Origin: a virus | IMG/VR virus record: IMGVR_UViG_3300029448_000356 | Span: 1 to 26,616 of that record | Length of the DNA stretch: 26,616 bases | Reading direction: 5' to 3' (one strand) | Part shown: one piece after another, positions 1-6,651 of the stretch | Numbering within the stretch: the first letter of the stretch is position 1 | Layout: each line of letters begins with the position of its first letter | Notes under the pieces: model-generated | Seen by the model: the letters and a program-made list of their open reading frames with translations, nothing else | What the model was told of the DNA's origin: nothing | Database searches by the model: none | Translations under genes and position numbers: made by a program

Positions 1-25
1 ATAAGTTTAACAAAAAAAAGTAAGA

Positions 26-1207
26 ATGAAAAAATTAATGACAATCTTGTTCGTGGTATGCGTAAGTTGGAACGTCAGCGCAGAAGAAAAAGATAATATA
101 TTTAAAAGACTATATAAAGAGTTGTTTAAATACAGTACAGTTTATATAGCAGGAGACATAGACAATCCTAAAGAAAACCCTAAAGATTATTTTGTAAGAA
201 CAAACCCTGATGGTAATTTATATGCACCACCTGTAGTTGTGGACGGAACTGACTATTACGACTTTGATTATCGTTATGGTTTTGGGATTCGTAAGTTAGC
301 ACGTTTCGACTACGAGATTAAAGGGAAACACTACTATGACGGCACAGAAAACAATATTGGACTATCAGCACCTAATTCGCCTGTAAGTGGCTTAGAATAC
401 ACCTTTCACTACGAAAAAGAAAGATCAAGAGACGAGGAATATAAAAACCACAGATACTTTATAAAACATAGTGGTAAGTATCACGTTGTAAAACTTGAAA
501 GTAGAAAACAGGGTAGAGTAGATTTTAACTACAATTCAGCAGAGATACGAGCTAAACTACCAATAGGTAAAAAGTTTAGTATAAGCGCAGGAGCAATCTT
601 CAGATCTCACGATAGACCTTATGGATATAACCCAATAGAGATATGGTTAAACGAAACAAACGCTGATGGATATCCTGTAAATCAATGGTATCAATTAGGT
701 TATCAGTATGGATATACAGATCAGTTTGTAACAATAGATATTAACGGAGAAGAAACTTTTGATTGGTATTGGTATAACGAACAAGGAGATGTAGTAGCAT
801 TATCAGATTTACAATTTAGAGATACAGTATTTGAATCTTTAATCAACCGATACAATAACGAAGTGTGGGATGAGTTAGATGCTTTTGGAGTAGTAAGTCC
901 TATTGTAGGTTTTGACTTTTATCACTATAAAAAGAACTTTTGGTTACACGCTTACGGATCATATTTACTTCCGTATCACAAATACGTCAAGGGAGATATA
1001 GACTTTAGTTATTTAAATAGAAATAATTGGGGATTAGGAGGATTAAGACAAGATTCACAGCACGAACAATGGGAAGATTACCAAGCAGGTATAAGTTTTG
1101 GTTGGAAAGTATCTAAGTCAATAGGTATTTTTGTAGAGGGAGAATACACTAAGTTTTGGGATTCAGAAATATATAACTCAAGCGTAGGTTTAAACTTTAA
1201 ATTATGA
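26..1207 (+). CDS. Secreted outer-membrane beta-barrel-like phage protein
   Basis: 393 residues. The N-terminus is a clear signal peptide: KK, a hydrophobic stretch (about residues 4-16) and a likely cleavage after VSA at residue 19. The rest is rich in Tyr, Trp, Gly and charged residues and alternates polar and aromatic residues, as expected for transmembrane beta-strands. It ends in an alternating strand, SVGLNFKL, like outer-membrane beta-barrel C-termini. No cysteines or catalytic motif are visible in the mature part. Its TGA overlaps the amidase ATG (ATGA), so it is translationally coupled to the lysis genes. The role is unknown. It could alter the host outer membrane, for lysis or exclusion of other phages, or it could be a virion protein, because it probably also follows the tail fibre gene if the genome is circular. 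Confidence 0.6.
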   Translation: MKKLMTILFVVCVSWNVSAEEKDNIFKRLYKELFKYSTVYIAGDIDNPKENPKDYFVRTNPDGNLYAPPVVVDGTDYYDFDYRYGFGIRKLARFDYEIKGKHYYDGTENNIGLSAPNSPVSGLEYTFHYEKERSRDEEYKNHRYFIKHSGKYHVVKLESRKQGRVDFNYNSAEIRAKLPIGKKFSISAGAIFRSHDRPYGYNPIEIWLNETNADGYPVNQWYQLGYQYGYTDQFVTIDINGEETFDWYWYNEQGDVVALSDLQFRDTVFESLINRYNNEVWDELDAFGVVSPIVGFDFYHYKKNFWLHAYGSYLLPYHKYVKGDIDFSYLNRNNWGLGGLRQDSQHEQWEDYQAGISFGWKVSKSIGIFVEGEYTKFWDSEIYNSSVGLNFKL

Positions 1208-1626
1208 GAGAAATAACAAAGATAATTGTTCATTGTACAGCAACACCTGAGAGTAGAGAAGTTGATGTAGAAGAAATAAGACAATGGCACGTTGAGGAAA
1301 GAGGATGGTCAGATGTTGGTTATCATTTCCACATCAAGTTAGATGGTACTCTACAAGAAGCAAGACCAATAGAAAGAACAGGCGCACATTGTGCAGGTCA
1401 AAACTTTTGTAGTATAGGAATTAGTTATGCAGGTGGTATGACTAAAGATATGAAAGAAGCTAAAGACACAAGAACACCTGAACAAAAAGACGCTTTAACT
1501 GACATCTTACACGAACTTAAAGAACAATACCCTAAAGCAAAGATATACGGACACAGAGACTTTAGTCCAAAGGCTTGTCCAAGTTTTGATGCGAGAAGCG
1601 AATACGAATACATAAGCAACTGCTAA
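1204..1626 (+). CDS. Endolysin: N-acetylmuramoyl-L-alanine amidase (Amidase_2, T7 lysozyme type)
   Basis: 140 residues, almost one complete Amidase_2 domain. The enzyme cleaves the bond between N-acetylmuramic acid and L-alanine in peptidoglycan. The zinc ligands expected for T7-lysozyme-like amidases are visible: His10 (IIVHCTAT), His117 (GHRDFSP) and Cys125 (KACPSFD). The catalytic Tyr40 (VGYHFHI) and Lys123 are also present. There is no signal peptide, so export to the cell wall should depend on the holin two genes downstream. The start overlaps the preceding stop in ATGA and the stop overlaps the next start in TAATG, so the lysis genes form one coupled unit. Confidence 0.93.
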   Translation: MREITKIIVHCTATPESREVDVEEIRQWHVEERGWSDVGYHFHIKLDGTLQEARPIERTGAHCAGQNFCSIGISYAGGMTKDMKEAKDTRTPEQKDALTDILHELKEQYPKAKIYGHRDFSPKACPSFDARSEYEYISNC

Positions 1627-1769
1627 TGGACTTCTCAGTAATACTTCTTTTACCTAATGGTTTAAACTTAGGGTTTAACTTTTTCCCTGCTGATGATAAT
1701 TACGAATACGAGGAGGTCAACGTATATTTATTAATAGTACAACTTAAATGGAGATTTTATTATGAGTAA
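1626..1769 (+). CDS. Small conserved-looking protein in lysis cassette
   Basis: 47 residues, beginning at the ATG inside TAATG of the amidase stop and ending 8 nt inside the holin gene. The sequence has two hydrophobic stretches (residues 3-9 and 33-40) around an acidic patch (PADDNYEYEE) and ends KWRFYYE. I recall similar short proteins next to amidase genes in flavobacterial phages, but I know no function. Overlap at both ends, with no spare sequence, argues that it is a real gene. A role in lysis, for instance as a holin partner, is only inferred from position. Confidence 0.6.
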   Translation: MDFSVILLLPNGLNLGFNFFPADDNYEYEEVNVYLLIVQLKWRFYYE

Positions 1770-2217
1770 GAAATTTAAAGATAGCACAGTAGGTAAAGTA
1801 TTGCTTGGAGCTGCAAGTATGATAAACCCTACATTAGGAAGCGTTTTAAAGGGTGTTACAAGCCCACAGGAAGCGATTGCAGAGATAACTAAGGCTGATG
1901 CACCACAAGAGGATAAAATCAAGTTACAACAGCTAATATACGATCAACAAAATAAAGAGATGAACGAAATAAGTTCAAGATGGAAAGCAGATATGTCAGC
2001 AAATGGCAGTTGGCTTACAAAAAATGTACGACCATTAGTTTTAGTTTGGTGTATTGTTATCTTTTCTTTAGCAGGTATATTAGATAGTGTAGAATCAATA
2101 CCTTTTCAAATTAATGAATTATGGGGATCAACTTTCGAGAATGTTATGATGACCACGATCATTTCTTATTTCGGAAGCAGGGGTCTTGAAAAATCAACAA
2201 GTATATTTAAAAAGTAA
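1762..2217 (+). CDS. Holin, GTA_holin_3TM-like
   Basis: 151 residues. The central segment SSRWKADMSANGSWLTKNVRP (about residues 71-91), followed by a hydrophobic helix PLVLVWCIVIFSLAGIL (91-107), is the characteristic pattern of the 3TM holin family of gene transfer agents and phages. A second membrane segment lies at 124-138 (FENVMMTTIISYFG). The N-terminal part (10-30) is glycine-rich and weakly hydrophobic and could be a third segment. It should form inner-membrane lesions that release the amidase to the periplasm. It overlaps the upstream small gene by 8 nt and is the last gene before the 2218-2339 non-coding region. No i-spanin/o-spanin pair is visible nearby. Confidence 0.75.
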   Translation: MSKKFKDSTVGKVLLGAASMINPTLGSVLKGVTSPQEAIAEITKADAPQEDKIKLQQLIYDQQNKEMNEISSRWKADMSANGSWLTKNVRPLVLVWCIVIFSLAGILDSVESIPFQINELWGSTFENVMMTTIISYFGSRGLEKSTSIFKK

Positions 2218-2227
2218 GATTGGCTGT

Positions 2228-2298
2228 AATACGTAATACAATACGTAACTATAATACGTATATGTTGTTTAAGAGTGTAATACGTAACTATAATACGT
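2228..2298. repeat. Iteron-like array of five AATACGT repeats
   Basis: AATACGT occurs at 2228, 2240, 2253, 2279 and 2292, with start-to-start distances of 12, 13, 26 and 13 nt, so four copies keep a 13-bp phase. The block AATACGTAACTATAATACGT is an exact 20-bp direct repeat (2240-2259 and 2279-2298). The last copy continues into ACGTTATATA (2295-2304), the motif found before the structural genes. The array fills most of the 122-nt gap between the holin and ninG. It could be a replication origin with iterons or a cluster of operator sites controlling the early genes. Confidence 0.75.
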
Positions 2299-2339
2299 TA
2301 TATAGGCGAAGTTATATTTTTTTTTTGTAACTTACAAGT

Positions 2340-2711
2340 ATGCCAAGAAAAATAAGTAGAAAAGGTTTAGTTAAAAAACTTGATAAAGTCTTTAGTATAT
2401 ATATACGAAAAAGAAATGCAGTAGATGGTTATGTCAAGTGTGTAACTTGTGGAACTCGTAAGCATTGGACTGAAGTAGATGCAGGTCATTTTTGCTCGAG
2501 ACGGCATTATTCTACGAGATGGCTGCCTACAAACGTCTTCGAACAGTGTAAAAAATGCAACTGCTACGGTGCAGGAGAAAATTACCTTATGGGTAAATAC
2601 ATAGACAAGACTTATGGCGAGGGTACAGCAGACGAGTTAATCACTATGTCAAGACAAATAAAAAAGTTCACAGATCAGGATTTAAAAGACCTAATAGAAC
2701 AATATTCCTAA
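2340..2711 (+). CDS. ninG: NinG/Rap-like recombination protein
   Basis: 123 residues. It matches the pattern of the lambda NinG (Rap) family: a basic N-terminus, a zinc-ribbon pair CVTCG (Cys34, Cys37) with QCKKCN (Cys70, Cys73), and DAGHFCSRRHYSTRW (48-61), the HNH-like core of the family. Lambda Rap is a structure-specific endonuclease that acts on branched recombination intermediates. Here it is the first gene after the repeat array and is isolated from the next genes by a strong terminator at 2732. It probably resolves recombination or replication intermediates together with the RecE-like exonuclease at 6679. Confidence 0.85.
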   Translation: MPRKISRKGLVKKLDKVFSIYIRKRNAVDGYVKCVTCGTRKHWTEVDAGHFCSRRHYSTRWLPTNVFEQCKKCNCYGAGENYLMGKYIDKTYGEGTADELITMSRQIKKFTDQDLKDLIEQYS

Positions 2712-2731
2712 ATTTTCCTTTTTGTTTTTAG

Positions 2732-2763
2732 AGGGGTTTACTTCGGTAAGCCTCTTTTTTTTT
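2732..2763 (+). terminator. Rho-independent terminator after ninG
   Basis: A 10-bp stem (2732-2741 with 2746-2755, two G-U pairs) closes a TTCG tetraloop and is followed by nine T. It lies 20 nt after the ninG stop and directly before a promoter at 2765. Confidence 0.9.
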
Positions 2764-2764
2764 A

Positions 2765-2796
2765 ATTAACATTTGTTTATTTAATTATTTTTTGTA
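2765..2796 (+). promoter_or_regulatory. Bacteroidetes-type promoter
   Basis: ATTAACATTTGTTTAT (2765-2780) contains a -33-like TTTG at 2772. A second TTTG at 2791 within TATTTTTTGTA fits a slightly relaxed -7 element (consensus TAnnTTTG). The spacing between the two TTTG boxes is 19 nt start to start. The same 16-mer and the same spacing recur at 5967. It sits just after a terminator and before a run of replication genes. Confidence 0.75.
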
Positions 2797-2818
2797 GCTT
2801 TATGAAAAATTAATATTT

Positions 2819-2932
2819 ATGGAAAATCCAAAAGATCAACTTATAGAGCTTTATTATCAAAGAGTAATAGCTATGAGTAATAAGATCGAACAATTACAAA
2901 ATCAATTAAATAATTATGAAAGGAAAAATTAA
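2819..2932 (+). CDS. Short helical/coiled-coil protein
   Basis: 37 residues. It is the first ATG after the promoter that opens a reading frame of useful length; an earlier ATG at 2802 gives only three codons. The sequence is polar and helical, with heptad-like Leu/Ile spacing (IEQLQNQLNNYE near the C-terminus), which suggests a short coiled coil. It overlaps the next gene by 17 nt. No function is recognised. Position suggests an early role with the OB-fold proteins. Confidence 0.5.
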   Translation: MENPKDQLIELYYQRVIAMSNKIEQLQNQLNNYERKN

Positions 2933-3263
2933 ATTTATTCAAGAAAAAGGAGAATGGTCTAATAGTTCAGGCACATTCAACAAATTTCAAGTACAATTTG
3001 ACGATGGTCAAAGTTATCAGTTTCTTGCAAAGGGAGACTTTAAGAGGAACGTTGGAGACTTAGTAGAATACGAAGTAACCAATAAACAATATGGCACAGC
3101 TAAGTTAGTCTACACACAACCAAGTGGTAGTAATAAAGATCAGCTTATTATTAGACAGTCAATGGTTAAAGCAGCTTGTGATTTTCACGCATCAAGACCA
3201 CAAAGCGATATAGTAACAGTAATTAAAGATGCAGAAAAACTAATAGAATTTATAAATAAATAA
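2916..3263 (+). CDS. Putative OB-fold single-stranded-DNA-binding protein
   Basis: 115 residues. The first 70 residues look like an OB-fold: short beta-rich strands such as KFQVQFDDGQSYQF and GDLVEYEVTNKQ. The C-terminal part (about 74-115), IIRQSMVKAACDFHA followed by an amphipathic helix, recalls the helical tail of some phage ssDNA-binding or annealing-associated proteins. It lies 3 nt upstream of a DUF3127-like SSB, and both precede the replicative ATPase. I infer that it binds ssDNA or accompanies the SSB. The family assignment is from memory, not from a search. Confidence 0.5.
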   Translation: MKGKIKFIQEKGEWSNSSGTFNKFQVQFDDGQSYQFLAKGDFKRNVGDLVEYEVTNKQYGTAKLVYTQPSGSNKDQLIIRQSMVKAACDFHASRPQSDIVTVIKDAEKLIEFINK

Positions 3264-3266
3264 AAA

Positions 3267-3602
3267 ATGAAAGTAAAAGGAAACATAGTAAAAATAGGAA
3301 AGATGCAAGACATTAGTTCTAAGTTTAGAAAAAGAGAGCTTGTAATAAAAACAGCAGAACAATACCCACAACATATATCAATAGAGTTTGTTCAGGACAA
3401 AGCAGGATTACTTGATGCACATTTTTGTACACAAGGAGCTTTTGTAGATGTCTCTATAAACTTAAAAGGTAGAGAGTGGAAAAACCCTGCAGGAGATTCA
3501 AAATACTTCAATTCAATTCAAGGATGGAGAATACAAGAAGCAGTTGAGGAAGTAGCAGTGGGAGCTCAGTCTCCTGACAGAGAAGATGATTTACCATTTT
3601 AA
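3267..3602 (+). CDS. DUF3127-like single-stranded-DNA-binding protein
   Basis: 111 residues. The N-terminal domain (MKVKGNIVKIGKMQDIS..., RELVIKT, QYPQHISIEF, GAFVDVSINLKGREW) matches my recollection of DUF3127, an OB-fold family largely confined to Bacteroidetes and their phages. The last residues, REDDLPF, are a canonical acidic SSB tail (consensus DDD-I/L-PF), used by SSBs to recruit replication and repair partners. It should coat ssDNA during phage replication. It is followed by a terminator at 3609. Confidence 0.8.
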   Translation: MKVKGNIVKIGKMQDISSKFRKRELVIKTAEQYPQHISIEFVQDKAGLLDAHFCTQGAFVDVSINLKGREWKNPAGDSKYFNSIQGWRIQEAVEEVAVGAQSPDREDDLPF

Positions 3603-3608
3603 TTATAT

Positions 3609-3633
3609 GGGGGTTTAACGACCCCCTTTTTTT
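3609..3633 (+). terminator. Terminator or attenuator abutting the next start codon
   Basis: GGGGGT (3609-3614) pairs perfectly with ACCCCC (3621-3626) around loop TTAACG, followed by seven T (3627-3633). The ATG of the next gene begins at 3634, immediately after the last T. Confidence 0.85.
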
Positions 3634-4563
3634 ATGCTTATAAACTATTCAGATCATATAAACAAATTAAACGACTTCAGACAAGGTAAAACTCGTGAAG
3701 CGTTAAAGCTCGGACATAAAGAGATAGACAGCTCGTTTAGGTTTGTTGCAGGTAATATGAATTTTATCTTAGGACACAACAACGTAGGTAAAACACACTT
3801 TACGTTTTATCTTATGTTGCTTTACTCACTTAAACACAATATTAAATGGTTAGTATTTTCGAGTGAAAATGATCCTGTACAATTAATTAAAAAGCTAATA
3901 GAATTTATAGAGGGTAAGCCAATAAACAAAATAGAAGAAAAAGATTACGAAGAATCAAAAGACTTTGTATATAATCATTTTAAGTTTGTTGACATTAACA
4001 GACAATATACCTATAAACAACTTTTAGACTTAGCCGAGAAAGTAAAGGAGGCTTGGGATTACGATGGTTTACTTATTGATCCTATAAACTCTTTAAAGAA
4101 AGATTTAAAAAACACTAACGGTTACGAGTACAATTATGTACAACTGACTGACATACGAATCTTTTGTAAAAAATATAACATTTCTACTTGGATATGCGCC
4201 CACGCAGTGACCGAAGCCCTGCGCCGTAAGCACGGAGCTAATCACGAATATAGTGGAATGACTCCTCCTCCTACAATAGGAGATAGTGAGGGTGGTGCAG
4301 TAAACGGAAATCGTTGTGATGACTTTTTAATTGTGCATCGGTATATAGCTTCAAAAGATGCTTGGATGTACACAAGGCTTTACGTTGCTAAGGTAAAAGA
4401 AATGAGTTTAGGATATAAACCTACAAGCCACGAATCTCCTATATTATTTAAGTCAATACTTAATAACGTAGGATTTCAAATAGGTGCAAAAAATTTAATA
4501 AAGTATAGAACTAAGAAACAATTAACCATTGACAACACTTCAAAAAATAGCACAAAAGCATAA
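3634..4563 (+). CDS. RecA-fold ATPase, DnaB-like replicative helicase
   Basis: 309 residues with a RecA/DnaB-type core. Walker A is GHNNVGKT (47-54). Walker B is in DYDGLLIDPINSL (Asp149). ICAHAVTEA (around His190) corresponds to the sensor-like H motif of DnaB/Twinkle-type helicases. There is no DnaB N-terminal primase-binding domain and no Toprim or primase domain, so it is a minimal helicase or a RecA-like recombinase. Its position after two ssDNA-binding proteins supports a replication role. No DNA polymerase or primase is visible in the window, so host replication enzymes are probably needed. The start lies directly behind a terminator, leaving no room for a leader with a ribosome site other than the hairpin itself. 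Confidence 0.78.
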   Translation: MLINYSDHINKLNDFRQGKTREALKLGHKEIDSSFRFVAGNMNFILGHNNVGKTHFTFYLMLLYSLKHNIKWLVFSSENDPVQLIKKLIEFIEGKPINKIEEKDYEESKDFVYNHFKFVDINRQYTYKQLLDLAEKVKEAWDYDGLLIDPINSLKKDLKNTNGYEYNYVQLTDIRIFCKKYNISTWICAHAVTEALRRKHGANHEYSGMTPPPTIGDSEGGAVNGNRCDDFLIVHRYIASKDAWMYTRLYVAKVKEMSLGYKPTSHESPILFKSILNNVGFQIGAKNLIKYRTKKQLTIDNTSKNSTKA

Positions 4564-5023
4564 TGATTGGGTAAGAATTGTTAAGAGCTTTGGATGTGAG
4601 GGAGACAAGTGCGAGGACATCGTGCAAGAGATGTATATAAAAATACATACATTAATTGTTAAGGGAATAGATATAAGCTATGAAGATGATATAAACCACT
4701 TCTACATATACAGAATGCTTAGAAGCCTATTTATAGATTTATGTCGCAAAGAAGCGAAGATTACAAAAGTAAACGTAGACTACTTAGAAAAGTTTGTAGA
4801 GGAGGAAGAAGTAAAAGAATACAAAGACATAGAGGGTAAGATGAAAGAGTTAGACACTTTGCTTGATAAAGTCTATTGGTATGATAAGAAAGTTTTTGAC
4901 CTGATCTCTAATGGAATGAGCATAGCTGAATTATCTAAGAAAACAAACATAAGTTATTACTCGTTATATAATACATACAAGAACGTAAAGACATTAATTA
5001 AAGAAAATATAGAATGGGATTAG
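4529..5023 (+). CDS. Sigma-70/ECF-like RNA polymerase sigma factor
   Basis: 164 residues. Residues 11-75 resemble sigma region 2 (CEDIVQEMYIKIH, then FYIYRMLRSLFIDLCRKEAK). Residues 118-160 resemble region 4 with a helix-turn-helix (KVFDLISNGMSIAELSKKT, then NISYYSLYNTYKNVKTLI). The middle linker is acidic. The start is TTG at 4529, since the only in-frame ATG (4634) would remove half of region 2; this makes the gene overlap the helicase by 35 nt. It may redirect host RNA polymerase to phage promoters such as the ACGTTAT motif before structural genes. An alternative is a sigma-like DNA-binding regulator that does not bind polymerase. Confidence 0.75.
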   Translation: MTTLQKIAQKHNDWVRIVKSFGCEGDKCEDIVQEMYIKIHTLIVKGIDISYEDDINHFYIYRMLRSLFIDLCRKEAKITKVNVDYLEKFVEEEEVKEYKDIEGKMKELDTLLDKVYWYDKKVFDLISNGMSIAELSKKTNISYYSLYNTYKNVKTLIKENIEWD

Positions 5024-5145
5024 GAGATTTAATAGAAAAAATAACAAAGCACACAGGTATCAAGTGGATCGTTAAAAAGATATGGGGAGATGATTGTGGT
5101 TGCGACAAGAGAAAAGACAAAGCAAACAAAGTAAAGCTATGGTAG
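5014..5145 (+). CDS. Small Cys-containing phage protein
   Basis: 43 residues, starting at an ATG 10 nt inside the sigma-like gene. The sequence runs MGLGDLIEKITKHTGIKWIV and ends in a CGCDKRKDKANK-type tail. I recognise this pattern (GLGD..I...T...GI, then CxC.KRK..LN) as a recurrent small protein of Bacteroidetes phages with no assigned function. The CGC pair could bind a metal. It overlaps the next gene by 7 nt (ATGGTAG). Confidence 0.65.
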   Translation: MGLGDLIEKITKHTGIKWIVKKIWGDDCGCDKRKDKANKVKLW

Positions 5146-5330
5146 AAAAAGATTTATCAAGATGGTTAGAGTTTACCAACCGAACTAAACAACACGAGCT
5201 AAATAAAACTCAAATAGAATTAGTCGCAGAGCTACACGCTAAATACTACAAGCATAAGTATAATGAGCCTTGCACTTGTAACGGATCAATATACAGAAGA
5301 TGGATTGAGGATTTAAACAAACTCGTATAA
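5139..5330 (+). CDS. Small conserved phage protein
   Basis: 63 residues from ATG 5139. The frame is open further upstream to a TTG at 5094, but the ATG fits the coupled overlap with the preceding small gene. The sequence is helical, with LVAELHAKYYKHKYNEPCTC and RRWIEDLNKL. It carries a CxC pair like its neighbour and resembles a recurrent small protein of flavobacterial phages. The function is unknown. Its stop overlaps the nuclease start (TAATG). Confidence 0.65.
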   Translation: MVEKDLSRWLEFTNRTKQHELNKTQIELVAELHAKYYKHKYNEPCTCNGSIYRRWIEDLNKLV

Positions 5331-5971
5331 TGCAAGACCATTACTATACATTATCTATTCCTACTGCTGTTTATAGAAAACTAAACAAAAAGAAATCTAT
5401 AAATAAGTATTTTAAGACAGAGTATGTAGGTAACTGTATGGAATTAATAACAGATTTCTACAAAACAACATCCGACTACACACACAAGGCTTGGGAAGAT
5501 TATTATAAAGAGATGGTAGGCTTTACACAATTAGAACTTGTTTATGAGCAGATAAAAGAATTATCAGAACAAAAAGAAACTTACTTAAAAAGATATGTTT
5601 GGCACAGGGTAATAGGTCAAACTTGGAATGGCTTTAGAAACGAGATAGGAATTATACAAGAACTACAGGCAGAATTTAAAAACGTAAAGATATATAAAAC
5701 ATCATTTCAAATAGATCACGAGTATTGCATAGATGCAGAGATGTACAGCAACAACAAACTATTATTAGGAATACAAATAAAACCTATCAGCTACAAGCTA
5801 ATGAATAGTCCTTACCAACTAAAAGCTAAAGAAAACCACAAACTAAAGAACGAAAAGTATAAATCTAAGTATGCTCCCTATATATATGTGTATCACAAGA
5901 ATCATAAGATATACCAAAAATCAGATATAGTCAATCAGATAAATACTATATTTCACTTAAATACATATTAA
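5330..5971 (+). CDS. MjaI-like type II restriction endonuclease
   Basis: 213 residues. RVIGQTWNGFRNEIGIIQEL (93-112) matches my memory of the signature of the MjaI restriction endonuclease family. A plausible PD-(D/E)XK active site is Asp135 (YCIDAEMY) with Gln149-x-Lys151 (LLLGIQIKP). MjaI itself cuts CTAG, and this window contains no CTAG that I can find. No methyltransferase is adjacent; the C5 methyltransferase lies 3 kb downstream. The phage may use the enzyme to cut host or competitor DNA while its own genome lacks the site. The first 90 residues are not recognised. The gene ends just before a promoter. Confidence 0.62.
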   Translation: MQDHYYTLSIPTAVYRKLNKKKSINKYFKTEYVGNCMELITDFYKTTSDYTHKAWEDYYKEMVGFTQLELVYEQIKELSEQKETYLKRYVWHRVIGQTWNGFRNEIGIIQELQAEFKNVKIYKTSFQIDHEYCIDAEMYSNNKLLLGIQIKPISYKLMNSPYQLKAKENHKLKNEKYKSKYAPYIYVYHKNHKIYQKSDIVNQINTIFHLNTY

Positions 5972-5998
5972 CATTTGTTTATATTAAAATAATTTGTA
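5967..5998 (+). promoter_or_regulatory. Bacteroidetes-type promoter, twin of 2765
   Basis: ATTAACATTTGTTTAT (5967-5982) is identical to 2765-2780 and overlaps the stop of the nuclease gene. TTTG at 5974 and TTTG at 5993 (in TAATTTGTA) are again 19 nt apart. The next gene starts at 6017, giving a short leader. Confidence 0.78.
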
Positions 5999-6016
5999 TA
6001 TTGCATAAAAACAATT

Positions 6017-6217
6017 ATGCCAATAAGCAACGAAATATTTGAAACCTTTAGGATTCAAGAAAGAGTAAAAGAACAGCTAAAAGCAATCAAGCTCTTAATA
6101 AAACAAGGATATACAATTTTTGATTTAGAGGGTAATATGCTTAACAAAGACGAGGTTAAGTTTGATGCAAGAGGCAACAGAGTTAAAACAAAACAAACAC
6201 AAAAAAGCTATAAATAA
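6017..6217 (+). CDS. Small hypothetical protein
   Basis: 66 residues, the first gene after the promoter at 5967. The N-terminal 35 residues are helical (IFETFRIQERVKEQLKAIKLLIKQGY), followed by a short strand-like YTIFDLEGNML and a basic tail (RGNRVKTKQTQKSYK). No family is recognised beyond a vague resemblance to small phage proteins starting MPISNEIFET. It probably has an early or middle function, judging by its promoter. Confidence 0.6.
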   Translation: MPISNEIFETFRIQERVKEQLKAIKLLIKQGYTIFDLEGNMLNKDEVKFDARGNRVKTKQTQKSYK

Positions 6218-6218
6218 T

Positions 6219-6365
6219 ATGAAAACATTAATAGACGAATTAGTAATCTTAGACGACTGTGTAGTAACAGGTACTTTCAAATGGAGATCAGAGATTGATC
6301 CTAATTGGAAACCTATGGTATGGAACGAAACTTTTGAATGTTGGACAAAGAATTACTGTGGATAG
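6219..6365 (+). CDS. Small hypothetical protein, acidic and Trp-rich
   Basis: 48 residues from ATG 6219, one base after the previous TAA. An in-frame upstream extension to 6162 would lie inside the preceding gene and is less likely. The sequence is acidic and unusually rich in Trp (four) and Cys (three): VVTGTFKWRSEIDPNWKPM, then NETFECWTKNYCG. No function is recognised. Confidence 0.5.
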   Translation: MKTLIDELVILDDCVVTGTFKWRSEIDPNWKPMVWNETFECWTKNYCG

Positions 6366-6651
6366 AAAAATAGACAACCTTAAAGACTTAGAGATTTGGA
6401 GTGATCTCAATTTCTTAATAGCTATAGTTAAAAAACAAATAGATAAAAAAGAAACAAAGAACTTAAAGAAAATGTCTGAGTGTCTTATTAGGTTAACATT
6501 CTACTACCAAGAAACATCTAACAACAAACGATTATATAAAGAAGCACTTTCAGACTATAGACTTGCAAGAAACAGAGCTATAGAGAGAGCAAGAAAAGCA
6601 GAACAAGAAAATGAGAAACTACGAAAACAAAATGAGAGCCTTAGCATTTAG
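6358..6651 (+). CDS. Hypothetical coiled-coil protein (GTG start)
   Basis: 97 residues. I chose GTG 6358, which overlaps the preceding TAG by a few bases; an upstream TTG at 6295 would place 21 more residues inside the previous gene in another frame. Residues 1-60 are helical and lysine-rich. The C-terminal third (YRLARNRAIERARKAEQENE and beyond) is a strongly predicted coiled coil. The function is unknown. The 3' end overlaps a possible membrane micro-gene at 6611. Confidence 0.55.
   Translation: MDRKIDNLKDLEIWSDLNFLIAIVKKQIDKKETKNLKKMSECLIRLTFYYQETSNNKRLYKEALSDYRLARNRAIERARKAEQENEKLRKQNESLSI

Noticed and set aside
5094-5138. TTG-started extension of the 63-residue gene
   Set aside because: The extension lies inside the preceding small gene in another frame; ATG 5139 gives the normal short overlap.
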